Shown here in pieces: positions 19,399-28,208 of a stretch of DNA of 64,000 nt. The notes beneath the pieces were generated by a model, which had not been told where the DNA came from, did not search any database, and was given only the letters and a program-made list of their open reading frames with translations. The stretch is from contig JANQEO010000151.1 of assembly GCA_028278325.1 (NCBI GenBank), forward strand, positions 109,500 through 173,499, given 5' to 3'. Each line of letters begins with the position of its first letter. Position 1 is the stretch's first letter. This DNA comes from Candidatus Binatia bacterium. Its GTDB lineage: Bacteria > Desulfobacterota > Binatia > UBA1149 > JAJCZL01. Made by a program: the position numbers and the translations under genes.

Positions 19399-19442
19399 GG
19401 GGACATCTTGGGGACACCTTGGGGACATCGTGCGGACATCGC
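19399..19442 (+). repeat. Four tandem 11-bp repeats
   Basis: GGGGACATCTT, GGGGACACCTT, GGGGACATCGT and GCGGACATCGC follow one another without gaps directly after the DUF1499 stop and before the terminator. A similar TTGGGGACAT occurs near 55845 in another intergenic gap. The period is about one helical turn; function unknown. Confidence 0.85.
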
Positions 19443-19476
19443 GCCCGGGGGGGATGCCCCCCGCGGGTGTTTTTTC
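19443..19476 (+). terminator. Rho-independent terminator after DUF1499 gene
   Basis: CCCG-GGGGGG-ATG-CCCCCC-G-CGGG forms a ten-pair stem with one bulged base, followed by TGTTTTTT. It lies between the DUF1499 stop and the DUF481 start, on the plus strand. Confidence 0.8.
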
Positions 19477-19501
19477 CGGCGGATGCCTGTACCAAGACCG
19501 G

Positions 19502-20500
19502 ATGGTCCCCAGCACTCTAGCCCCCACTGCATTGTTCGTTTTTGCCATCCTTCTTTCTCCTTACGCTGCATACGCGGGAGACGGTGAGACCGATGCGGCA
19601 GTCGCCGCCACGCTGGCGGCAGCATCGGCTGAAGATCAGCTTTCCCTGACCCTCGATACCGGTGAGGTGTTGTCCGTATCCGTGGTGACGGTCGGCGATG
19701 ACGCGCTGGTCGCCGATCACTCGATACTCGGCAGACTCGCGGTACCGTTGGAGCGCGTGGACGCCATCACGAATCTGACCTCTCCGGCGCCCGCAGTCGT
19801 AGAGGCCGCCGTACAGGATGCGGACGAAGGTGCGCCGGACGATGAAACCGGCTGGGGAGGCGAGGTGTCGCTCGGTCTCGACGGATCCAGCGGCAACTCC
19901 GACCGTTCCAGTTTCAGGGTCGGCGCCAAAGCCGCCCGTGAGATGAAGCGCAACCGCGCGGAAGCCAGCGTCTACTGGACGCGCTCGGAAGAGGAGTCCG
20001 ATACAACCGAGCACAAGGCTCGCGCAGACGGGCGTTACGATTGGTTGTTCGAAGAGAGCCTCTGGGAGACTTTCGCCAAAGGCGATGTCGAGTACGACGA
20101 ATTCAAGGACTTCGACCTGCGCGTCACCGGTTTCGGCGGAGCAGGCTATCGGCTCATCGACGAAGAGGGCGAGAGGCTCATAGCAAGGGCGGGTGCCGGC
20201 GCGTCGAAGAAGATAGGCGGCATGGACACCGATATCGATCCCGAGCTGCTGTTGGGTGCCGACTACCAGCGCCAACTGAGCGAGTCCCAGGCCGTAAACG
20301 CTTCCCTGGAGCTGTTCCCCAACCTCGGCAACTTCGGCGAGTATCGCGCCGTCGCCAAGGCCGACTGGGAGGTGACCCTGGCCGAGGATGCGGCGGTGTC
20401 CCTGAGACTGGGAGTCGAGGACCGTTACGACAGCGACGCCGTGCCGGGTGATGACAAGAACGACCTCGACTACTACGGGACCTTGGTAAAGAAGTTCTGA
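19502..20500 (+). CDS. DUF481 (YdiY-like) outer-membrane protein
   Basis: 332 residues from ATG 19502, chosen because it gives a clean signal peptide (MVPSTLAPTALFVFAILLSP, cleavage after AYA near residue 25). The middle part has the short SH3-like segment seen before DUF481 (LSLTLDTGEVLSVSVVTVGD). The rest (about 118-332) is a repetitive amphipathic beta pattern (EVSLGLDGSSGNSDRSSF, FGGAGYRLIDEEGERL) ending in KKF, as in outer-membrane beta-barrels of the DUF481 family. Function unknown. It stands alone after a terminator and 12 bp before the AddB-like gene. Confidence 0.82.
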   Translation: MVPSTLAPTALFVFAILLSPYAAYAGDGETDAAVAATLAAASAEDQLSLTLDTGEVLSVSVVTVGDDALVADHSILGRLAVPLERVDAITNLTSPAPAVVEAAVQDADEGAPDDETGWGGEVSLGLDGSSGNSDRSSFRVGAKAAREMKRNRAEASVYWTRSEEESDTTEHKARADGRYDWLFEESLWETFAKGDVEYDEFKDFDLRVTGFGGAGYRLIDEEGERLIARAGAGASKKIGGMDTDIDPELLLGADYQRQLSESQAVNASLELFPNLGNFGEYRAVAKADWEVTLAEDAAVSLRLGVEDRYDSDAVPGDDKNDLDYYGTLVKKF

Positions 20501-20512
20501 TAGGACTCTAGT

Positions 20513-23215
20513 GTGAGCGGAGCCCTCGACGATCGCCTGATTGAGTGGACCGATGCTGACGCTACCGTTCTAACGAGGACCCGGCGACTCGCTCGCGCTC
20601 TGTCCGTACGTGTTGCCGAGTTGCGTGCCGATCGTGGGCGCAGCGTCGCCACCACACCCGACATCCTCACTCTCAATGCCTGGGTTCGGAGAGAGTGGGA
20701 GCGCACCGATCCCGATGATGTCGTTCTGGGCGATGCCGCAGAGACCGCCCTGTGGGAAACGGTCATCAGCAACGACACCCGTTCCGGCCCCGATGCCGTA
20801 GCCATCCTCGATCTCCACGGCCTGGCGCTTCGAGCCAAGGAAGCCTGGCAGACTTTGACACTTTGGGGCGAGCCCGACTGGACGCGTTGGCCTTCGACAG
20901 TAGAGACCCAAGCCTTCCGAGCTTGGACATCGTCCTTCAAGACCATCCTGAAGGAAAGACGGTTGGTCACGGAAGGCGAATTGATCGGACGCCTGGCGGC
21001 TTCATGCGGAGACGGGACATGGACGCCGCCGCGTTCTGTGATCTCTGTAGGTTTCGGTCGCTTGGACACGGCCACCGAGCGTTTGCTTGCCGGGATCCGC
21101 GACAAGAGTTCATCCGTCCATGTGTACGACAAATCCGCATCTAAGCCGGTGGCGCCCACGCTTCGCTGCTACGCAACACCGGCCCAAGAGGTCATCGGGA
21201 CGGCCAAGCTGGTCCGTGACGAGTTGGAAGAAAACCCCAAGCGTCGCATCGGTGTGCTGTGTGCGGACTTCGGAACCTACCGGCAACTCATCGACAAGCA
21301 CTTCGCTTTGGAGATCCAGCCGAAGTCATCCGTCGGCGGCAAAGCCGGACCCCGCGTCTTCGATCTTGCCGGCGCGCCCGCGCTGTCCGAGTATCCGCTT
21401 GTCGCCCACGCTCTCGATCTACTATCGTTGGGCAGCGCTCCCGTCGTCTTTGCCAAAGCCGGTCGTATATTGCGCGCTCCCTATCCCCATGATGACCGAG
21501 AGTTCGACAAGCGCGCCGCCGCCGAGGTCGCGATCCGCGAGGACAATCGCCTAGAGCTTTCTCTGTCGGGCCCGCGCAGCTTGATCTCCGCTGTCGCACG
21601 ATCAGGAGCCGAGAACTTTGCCGAGCGACTGAGGAAGCTGGCCGGCATCAAGTCCAAGTCTCGCGAGAAGCGAAGTCCTCAGGGCTGGTGCGAGATCTTC
21701 GACAAGCGGTTGCGTGCGATGGGGTGGCCCGGCTCCGACCTCAGCGAACTCGAGGGAGTGGTCTTCGCCAAGTGGCGTGACGTCTTCTTGGAGCTGGCTC
21801 GGCTGGAGTTGGTTTCACCGGAGATGAGCGAGGAGCAAGCGCTGTCGCGTCTGCGGCAGCTTTGCCAGGCCACCGTAGTTCAGGCCCCTTCGCCGGGCCT
21901 TCAGATCCAGGCCATGGGCGTTCTCGACAGCGTCGGTCTGGAGTTCGACAGTGTCTACGCCCTTGGCTTTAGCTCGACGGCCTTTCCGTCCCATGCCCGC
22001 CCCAGCCCCTTGTTGCCGGTCGCGTGGCAGCGTGAGCGTCGCCTGCCCTTTGCTTCGGCGGAAGTGGAGCTGGAGCTGGCCGACCGTCTCTGGGAAGGGA
22101 TGCTGCGCTCAGCCGATCGACTGACCGTTTCTTACGCGAGCACAGGGGAAGGGTCGGAACGAAGACTTCCCAGCCCTCACGTTCAGGGGTTGGCGGTGGA
22201 CGCTGACCGTGTTGCAGAATGTCTGCCCTGGTATCTGGAAGACGATGACCGGACGGCGAACCTGCTCGAGCCGAGGCCGGACGACACGCAGGTCCCGGCA
22301 CTCGTGCTTTCCGGCGGGACCGGACTCCTGAAAGATCAATCGGCTTGCCCTTTCAGCGCGTTGGCGGCGCGGCGGCTTCGCGCCGACGCGTTGGAGGCAC
22401 CAACACCCGAGCCCACTCCGTTGACCCGCGGCAACCTCGTTCACGGGGTGCTCGAGCGTGCATGGGGCAAGCTCTCGACGAGCACCGCTCTGCGCGAGGC
22501 GGATGCCGACACCCTGGCCGGCCTGGTCTCGTCGGCGGCCGACGAAGCCTTATCGGCTTGTGTCGACTTACCCGCCAATCTGCGCAGTCCTCTTCGCGAA
22601 TGGCTCACCGAGCTGTGCCTCGCCTGGCTCGAGTTCGAGAAGCAGCGAATCGGCGAGTGGCGTGTCATAGGCACGGAATCCGACGCCGCTCTGGAACTCG
22701 ACGCGGGTAGCGAAGGGAGGAAACTGCGTCTCGAGCGCCTCCGCATCGACCGCATCGACGAGACGCCTTCCGGCGATCGCATAATCATCGATTACAAGAC
22801 CGGTAGCACGGAAAAGAGCTACCGGAGTTGGATAGGCCAGCGCCCCGGGGAGCCTCAGCTTCTCATCTACGTACTCAGCCAGCTCGAGCGTGACCGCGAG
22901 GTCTGCGCATCGGCGTTCGCCAACCTCGTTTCCCGGGAGAAGCTGAGCCTCAACGGCCCGCCCGATGTCGAGCTCGTCGACGCCGGCAAGGGCGGCCGCC
23001 GCCTACGGCACTCCGAATGGACGTCCTGGAGTGAAGAGCTTTCTCGTTGCGAGAGCCACCTGGAGGCACTCGCGGCTCAGTACGCGGAAGGCGTTGCGCC
23101 CGTGGATCCGTTGATGAGCCAGGGCGTCTGCCGGTTCTGCCGGCGTCATGCTCTGTGCCGTGACTTCGAAGGCATCGAGATAGAGGAAGACGAAGAGGAG
23201 ACCGCGGACCGGTGA
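20513..23215 (+). CDS. AddB-like Fe-S PD-(D/E)XK nuclease
   Basis: 900 residues resembling the DNA-repair protein group that pairs with a UvrD/AddA-like helicase. An inactivated helicase-like body lacks a Walker A motif; the C-terminal nuclease has IDETPSGDRIIIDYKTGS (D and DYK catalytic core, about 755-770). SACPFSALAARRLRAD (about 603-618) plus CRFCRRHALC near the end give the C...C-x2-C-x5-C set that binds the iron-sulfur cluster of AddB nucleases. The GTG start follows the DUF481 stop by 12 bases; the end overlaps the next gene (GTGA). Likely works with it in double-strand-break end processing. Confidence 0.85.
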   Translation: MSGALDDRLIEWTDADATVLTRTRRLARALSVRVAELRADRGRSVATTPDILTLNAWVRREWERTDPDDVVLGDAAETALWETVISNDTRSGPDAVAILDLHGLALRAKEAWQTLTLWGEPDWTRWPSTVETQAFRAWTSSFKTILKERRLVTEGELIGRLAASCGDGTWTPPRSVISVGFGRLDTATERLLAGIRDKSSSVHVYDKSASKPVAPTLRCYATPAQEVIGTAKLVRDELEENPKRRIGVLCADFGTYRQLIDKHFALEIQPKSSVGGKAGPRVFDLAGAPALSEYPLVAHALDLLSLGSAPVVFAKAGRILRAPYPHDDREFDKRAAAEVAIREDNRLELSLSGPRSLISAVARSGAENFAERLRKLAGIKSKSREKRSPQGWCEIFDKRLRAMGWPGSDLSELEGVVFAKWRDVFLELARLELVSPEMSEEQALSRLRQLCQATVVQAPSPGLQIQAMGVLDSVGLEFDSVYALGFSSTAFPSHARPSPLLPVAWQRERRLPFASAEVELELADRLWEGMLRSADRLTVSYASTGEGSERRLPSPHVQGLAVDADRVAECLPWYLEDDDRTANLLEPRPDDTQVPALVLSGGTGLLKDQSACPFSALAARRLRADALEAPTPEPTPLTRGNLVHGVLERAWGKLSTSTALREADADTLAGLVSSAADEALSACVDLPANLRSPLREWLTELCLAWLEFEKQRIGEWRVIGTESDAALELDAGSEGRKLRLERLRIDRIDETPSGDRIIIDYKTGSTEKSYRSWIGQRPGEPQLLIYVLSQLERDREVCASAFANLVSREKLSLNGPPDVELVDAGKGGRRLRHSEWTSWSEELSRCESHLEALAAQYAEGVAPVDPLMSQGVCRFCRRHALCRDFEGIEIEEDEEETADR

Positions 23216-26200
23216 GCGCTACCAAGCACAAGATTGCCGATAGCCGTCAACGGTTGCGCGCCCTCGATCCGAGCGGGAGCTTCATCGTTCAGGCCCCGGC
23301 GGGATCGGGTAAGACCGAGCTGTTGGTGCGACGCTTCCTGCGTCTGCTTGCGGTCGTCGAGAAGCCCGAGCGTGTGCTCGCAATAACCTTCACCCGCAAG
23401 GCCGCCGGCGAGATGCGCGAGCGCATAACGTCAGCACTGCGTGCAGCCGAGTCGGGTGCCGAGGCCGACGGCGAATACGAGGCGGAGAGGTTGGCGCTGG
23501 CCGAGACCGTGCTGAAGCGTAGCCGCGAGCAGGGTTGGGATTTACTGCGCAACCCGGGGCGGCTGCAGGTGTATACCATCGACAGTTTCTGCTCGCGCCT
23601 GTCCTTCATGACGCCCTTGCTCAGCCGCTTCGGTGCAACGCCGAAAACGACTGAGGACCCGGCGCCCTTGTACAGGGAGGCGGCGCGAAGGGTTTTGTCC
23701 CGGGCCGGCAACGGCAGCGATCTCGGCGAGGCCGTGACGGTCCTGCTCGGCCGTCAGGAGCTGAGGCTCGAAGAAGTGACGCGGCAGATCGTGTTCATGC
23801 TCGAGAGGCGCGACCAGTGGTGGAGAAGCATTCTGGATTCCTCGCGCGACCCCGCCGAGACTCTCGACGACGTGGAAGAAGCTTTCGCCGCCATGCTCGG
23901 CGAGCACCTCGACCGGCTCTCAGGTCTGCTCGGGGATTCCTTGATAGCGCGCATCGAAAAGCTGGCCGTCATGACTCATCTCAACCTCGTGGAGGCTGAC
24001 AAACAGCCGTTGTGGCCGACCTTGGGGCGCGGGGCGGCGCTGAAAGACAAGGCCGATGGACAGGCCTGCTGGGCGGATGCGGCTCGAATTCTCATGACCA
24101 AGGACGGACGAGGGCTCCGCAAGGCCGGCGGCATCAGCTCCGCGGTCGGCGCACCCAAAGGGAGCGAGGCCAAAGACCTGTATCTGGAGTTGCTCGACGA
24201 CGTCGACGGCCTGCCCACTTGGAAACGCCGCGCCGTGCTCGAGCTGCTCGCGATTACATCGGAACTGCCCGCGTCGCATCAGTTCGGCGCCGCCGCCCGC
24301 GAAGGCTTGATGGCGTTGTTCCGGGTGCTCAAGGCCTCGGTGGAGACTCTTTGGTTCGTGTTCGGAGAACGGGGAAAAGTCGACTTCGTCGACGTAGGCA
24401 TGAAAGCGGTCATGGCCCTCGGCGATGAGGAGGCGCCGTCGGAGCTTCTGCTCGGCATGGACAACCTCATCGATCATGTTCTCGTCGACGAGTTCCAGGA
24501 CACCAGCCTTATCCAATGCAACTTAGTTTCGGCCCTGACCTCGGGCTTCACCAAGGGAGACGGGCGTACTCTGTTTCTCGTCGGTGACCCGATGCAGTCC
24601 ATATATCGATTCCGCAAGGCCGAGGTCGGGCTGTTTCTGCAGGCTGCGGATCGCGATCGTCACCTGTTTCGCAGTGTTGAGCTCGAACCCTTGAGCCTGA
24701 CAGTCAACTTCAGGTCGTCTCGGGAAATTGTGGACTGGGTCAACGCGACCTTCTCGACACTCATGGCGGAAAACGACGAAGCCGAGATGGGTTTGGTCAA
24801 ATACCATTCCTCGGTTACGCGGCCGGACGCCCCGCAAGGCTCGGCGGTGGAAATGATTCGTTGGCTGGGCGAGGAAGGTGACGGGCTGGCGTCGATGATC
24901 GCCGACAAGTTGCTTCCCGACGCCCGGAGCAGGAACGGTTGTGTTGCCGTCTTGGTGAGGCGCAGAAAAGACGCGATCCCGCTGATGGCGGCTCTCGACG
25001 TCCTCGGTGTCGAGTACCGTGGCGAGGAGATGGGATTGCTGAGCGCGAGCCGCGCGGTACGCGACCTCCAGTCGCTGACCCGCTTCCTGGTTCACCGCGG
25101 GGATCGCTTGAGCGGGTTGGCCTTGCTCCACAGCCCCTTGGTGGGGCTGGGGTCCGACGATCTGTGCAGGCTGGTGGAACCGAGCGTCGTCGCATGGCTC
25201 GACGCCAAGCGTCCAGACGACGAAGCCGAGGACGGCGGGGAAGGACGACCGGTAAAGCCCGCCTTGCCGCAGGTAACCGAGCTCATGAACGATGAACCGG
25301 CCCTGGCACGGCTCGACGCTGCAGTGCGCGCGCGTGTCGAAGCTTGTGCGGATGTCATCGCGCGCGCCCGCGAGAACCTGGGGCGCGCCCCCCTGCACGC
25401 GATCGTCCGCAGCGTCTGGCTACGTCTCGGCGGTGCTTTGTTGCTGGACGGCGCGGACGCCATCGACGCCGAACGCTATTTCGACCTACTCGAGCAGACC
25501 GACGCCGCCGAAGGCCTCGACATCGATGAGTTCGAGCGCCGCCTCTTCGATCTCAGGGCCAGTGGTGACCCATCTGCCGACATCGACCTGGAGTTGATGA
25601 CGATACACAAGGCCAAGGGCCTCGAATTCGATACGGTCGTCGTGCCGGGACTCGGAGCGCCGGGCAGAGGTGGGTCAAGACCCGCCATGATCATGGAAAC
25701 CGACGGCGCGAGCGGCCTGATGACCATCTGCGCTCCACGCCACGAGAGGGGAAGGGCCTCCGAAGACGACGCGAAGTTCAAGTTCCTCGATGCTCGCGAA
25801 AAGATCCGCGACGACGCGGAGTCCCTGCGGTTGATCTATGTCGCTGCGACGAGGGCGCGCTCCCGGCTCCTGCTGTCGACCGGCGATGTGTTGAGGCAAG
25901 ACGGAGAGCCGCGTGCGGGCAGTCTTCTGGGCATGCTATGGCCGGCCTTGTCCGAGTCCGTGGACGCCCGGACGGCCGACGCCTTGCCGTTGACCACCGC
26001 CGAGGGCGGGCAGCAGGTTCGCATCAAGGCGGAATGGGAAACCCGCGTCGGTGGCTACGCGGAAGCCGACCTCGAAGTCATGACGGTCAGCAGCGTCAGG
26101 CCGTCGCGGCGAGTCGACAAGCCCGAGAGCTACGCGATGACCACGGCGCCCACGTCTCTCGCCGTGGGAACCGTCGTTCATGGATTGCTGGAGCGTATCG

Positions 26201-26748
26201 CGCATGACGGCCTCGCGGCGTGGTCCGCATCAGGTTTGGGTCAATCGCAGGAACAAGATCGCATCCGGCGCCGGCTGAGGGCCGAAGGTGTTCCGGTCGA
26301 GCAACTCGACGACGCCGTTGCCGAGGTGACTCGGGCGGTAGTCAATACGCTCGAGGACGACGACGGCCGCTGGATTCTCGATGATGCCAGGGAGAACGCA
26401 CACAGCGAATGGCGTCTTACCTCCTACGAGAAAGCGGGAGGCGGCGAAATAGTCGTGTCCAATGCAAGCATCGATCGCAGCTTCCTTGACGAGAGCGGTC
26501 GCCGGTGGATCGTCGACTACAAGACCGACCGGCCTCAAGAAGGTCAGGACGCCGAAACGTTTCTCGACGAGCGCTTCACGCATCACCGGCCCCAGCTCGA
26601 AGACTACGCGCGGATGGTAGCCGCGTCCGGTACCGATCCGGACGGGACCGAGATCCGCATTGCTTTGTACTTTCCGCTACTGCCCATCCCTTCCGGCGGC
26701 GATGCAGGCCGGCTCAAGGACGAGGTGTATCAAGAGACCGGGCGGTAG
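23212..26748 (+). CDS. AddA/RecB-like UvrD-family helicase-nuclease
   Basis: 1178 residues. Helicase motif I is VQAPAGSGKTELLVRRFLR (about 25-43), Ia AITFTRKAAGEMRERI, motif II VLVDEFQDTS (about 423-432), and later motifs DPMQSIYRFRKAE, MTIHKAKGLEFD and RLIYVAATRARSRL. The C-terminal PD-(D/E)XK nuclease has RRWIVDYKTDRP near 1099. The order helicase then nuclease is that of AddA. GTG start overlapping the stop of the AddB-like gene, so the two are coupled and probably form a heterodimer for end resection. Confidence 0.9.
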   Translation: MSATKHKIADSRQRLRALDPSGSFIVQAPAGSGKTELLVRRFLRLLAVVEKPERVLAITFTRKAAGEMRERITSALRAAESGAEADGEYEAERLALAETVLKRSREQGWDLLRNPGRLQVYTIDSFCSRLSFMTPLLSRFGATPKTTEDPAPLYREAARRVLSRAGNGSDLGEAVTVLLGRQELRLEEVTRQIVFMLERRDQWWRSILDSSRDPAETLDDVEEAFAAMLGEHLDRLSGLLGDSLIARIEKLAVMTHLNLVEADKQPLWPTLGRGAALKDKADGQACWADAARILMTKDGRGLRKAGGISSAVGAPKGSEAKDLYLELLDDVDGLPTWKRRAVLELLAITSELPASHQFGAAAREGLMALFRVLKASVETLWFVFGERGKVDFVDVGMKAVMALGDEEAPSELLLGMDNLIDHVLVDEFQDTSLIQCNLVSALTSGFTKGDGRTLFLVGDPMQSIYRFRKAEVGLFLQAADRDRHLFRSVELEPLSLTVNFRSSREIVDWVNATFSTLMAENDEAEMGLVKYHSSVTRPDAPQGSAVEMIRWLGEEGDGLASMIADKLLPDARSRNGCVAVLVRRRKDAIPLMAALDVLGVEYRGEEMGLLSASRAVRDLQSLTRFLVHRGDRLSGLALLHSPLVGLGSDDLCRLVEPSVVAWLDAKRPDDEAEDGGEGRPVKPALPQVTELMNDEPALARLDAAVRARVEACADVIARARENLGRAPLHAIVRSVWLRLGGALLLDGADAIDAERYFDLLEQTDAAEGLDIDEFERRLFDLRASGDPSADIDLELMTIHKAKGLEFDTVVVPGLGAPGRGGSRPAMIMETDGASGLMTICAPRHERGRASEDDAKFKFLDAREKIRDDAESLRLIYVAATRARSRLLLSTGDVLRQDGEPRAGSLLGMLWPALSESVDARTADALPLTTAEGGQQVRIKAEWETRVGGYAEADLEVMTVSSVRPSRRVDKPESYAMTTAPTSLAVGTVVHGLLERIAHDGLAAWSASGLGQSQEQDRIRRRLRAEGVPVEQLDDAVAEVTRAVVNTLEDDDGRWILDDARENAHSEWRLTSYEKAGGGEIVVSNASIDRSFLDESGRRWIVDYKTDRPQEGQDAETFLDERFTHHRPQLEDYARMVAASGTDPDGTEIRIALYFPLLPIPSGGDAGRLKDEVYQETGR

Positions 26749-26874
26749 CGGTCCGTTGCTTGGCGTCGGGCGCTCCTGTATTTCACCTTGACGCCGAACA
26801 ATGCCGCGCGGCGTATTCCTGATTTCCAACGGATCTTGCTCGCGGCTTAACGCTTCCGGCGAACAGGAGAAACC

Positions 26875-27573
26875 GTGGCTTCCGAAAAGATAAACTACGA
26901 ACTCAACGGAAGGGTGGCCCACATCCATATGGACGACGGCAAGGTCAACGCGCTGTCTCACGAAACGATCGGTGCGCTGGTCGAATCGCTGGACAGGGCC
27001 GAGACGGAAGCGGATGCCGTGTTGATCAGCGGTAGAGAAGGGAAGTTCTGCGGAGGCTTCGATCTCAGTGTGATGACTGCCGGCACGGACGCGGCCTCGC
27101 GTCTGGTAACGGCCGGTGCCGAGTTGTTGCTCAAGACCTATACGTTTCCCAAACCGGTCGTAGTGGCGTGCACGGGGCACGCCTTGGCCGCCGGTGCCCT
27201 GGTTCTCTTGTCGGGTGACTTGCGCGTGGGTGCCAAGGGCGATTTCAAGATAGGGCTGAACGAGGTTGCAATCAGCATGACTCTGCCGGTGTTCGCGATG
27301 GAACTGGGTCGCGATCGGCTTTCCAAGCGCCATTTCACGTCGGCTACCACCCAGGCTCGCATCTTCGATCCCAAGACGGCCGTCGATGCCGGTTTCTTGG
27401 ATTGGGTGGAGAGCGACGACCGGCTCCTCGGCTCGGCCATGTATCACGCCGAACGTCTCGCCGGGTTGCCGCAGCCGGCCTTAGGCGCCACCAAGGCTCG
27501 AGAGCGCATGGCCACGGTGAGGAAGATACGGGAGAGTCTCGAAGACGACATGGCAGGGAGGTACGAGCCATAG
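26875..27573 (+). CDS. Crotonase-family protein
   Basis: 232 residues of crotonase fold: GREGKFCGGFDLSVM (about 54-68, first oxyanion loop) and CTGHALAAGALVLLSGDLRV (about 98-117, second loop). The C-terminus is short, and the catalytic Glu positions are not conserved in GLNEVAISMTLPVFAMEL, so the reaction is uncertain. GTG start with CAGGAGAAACC just upstream. Its TAG overlaps the AUA that begins the DsbA-like selenoprotein (ATAG). This is the second crotonase in the window placed directly before a selenoprotein gene. Confidence 0.88.
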   Translation: MASEKINYELNGRVAHIHMDDGKVNALSHETIGALVESLDRAETEADAVLISGREGKFCGGFDLSVMTAGTDAASRLVTAGAELLLKTYTFPKPVVVACTGHALAAGALVLLSGDLRVGAKGDFKIGLNEVAISMTLPVFAMELGRDRLSKRHFTSATTQARIFDPKTAVDAGFLDWVESDDRLLGSAMYHAERLAGLPQPALGATKARERMATVRKIRESLEDDMAGRYEP

Positions 27574-28208
27574 GCGTTGGCGACAGCCGGACGGTACGGT
27601 TCACCGTTTACTCCGACGTTCTTTGACCCTGGTGCTACAACGGGGCCGTGCGCCTCGTAAAGCTCAAGGAAGAGTTCGGTGACTCGCTGCAGGTCGAGTG
27701 GAAGTCTTTTCTCCTCAGGCCTTACCCCGAGCCGAAGTCGATGGAGAAGTTCCGTCAGTACACGCATTCGTGGATGCGGCCCGCCGGCCAGCCTGATGCA
27801 GGGGAGTTTCGTGTCTGGTCGACCGATGAGCCGCCGCCGTCTCACTCGGTGCCCCCGAATCTGGCAGTGAAAGCGGCGGAGCGCCAAGGCCGTTTCGAGG
27901 AGTATCACCTTGCCGTCATGCGGGCGTACTTCTACGAGAACCGCAACGTTACCGACCCCCAAACCCTGCTGGCCGTCGCTGACGAATGCGGTCTCGAGCT
28001 TGACGCTTTCCTCGACGCTCTCAAGGACGAGGAATTGGGCAGACAGGTGGCCCGTGATCATAATGAGGCGGTATCCATAGGTGTCACCGGTGTCCCCTGC
28101 GTCGTGCTCGACGACGGGATGCTCTTGCCCGGTGCACAAGACCTGACTTTCTATCGACACGTGGTGAACAAGCGCTTGTCGATACAAGCTCGCGATGTCG
28201 GCAACTGA
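27570..28208 (+). CDS. DsbA/FrnE-like selenoprotein (UGA = Sec19, active site U-P-W-C)
   Basis: Read through the TGA at 27624-27626 this gives 212 residues. RFTVYSDVL-U-PWCYNGAVRL is the thioredoxin-fold start of DsbA/FrnE or 2-hydroxychromene-2-carboxylate isomerase relatives, whose motif is CPWC; the cis-Pro loop GVTGVPCVVLDDG is near 171. No ATG, GTG or TTG lies in frame between 27402 and the UGA; AUA 27570 overlaps the crotonase TAG and has GGGAGG eight bases upstream, so I take it as the start. Standard calling would begin at GTG 27648 and lose the active site. A SECIS-like hairpin follows. The 3' end overlaps the M20 gene by 14 bp. Probably a thiol-disulfide oxidoreductase; no signal peptide, so cytoplasmic. 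Confidence 0.88.
27624..27654 (+). promoter_or_regulatory. Predicted bacterial SECIS element (DsbA-like gene)
   Basis: UGA 27624-27626, then GGUGC (27631-27635) pairs with GCGCC (27650-27654); a four-base bulge beginning with U (27636-27639) leads to ACG (27640-27642) pairing with CGU (27647-27649) around a GGGC loop that begins 16 bases after the UGA. Bulged U plus G-first loop agrees with bacterial SECIS features, though GGU itself is not in the loop. Confidence 0.65.

Noticed and set aside
27648..28208. DsbA-like gene starting at GTG 27648
   Set aside because: This start omits the first strand and the UPWC motif and has no proper ribosome site, whereas upstream sequence in frame is clearly homologous.
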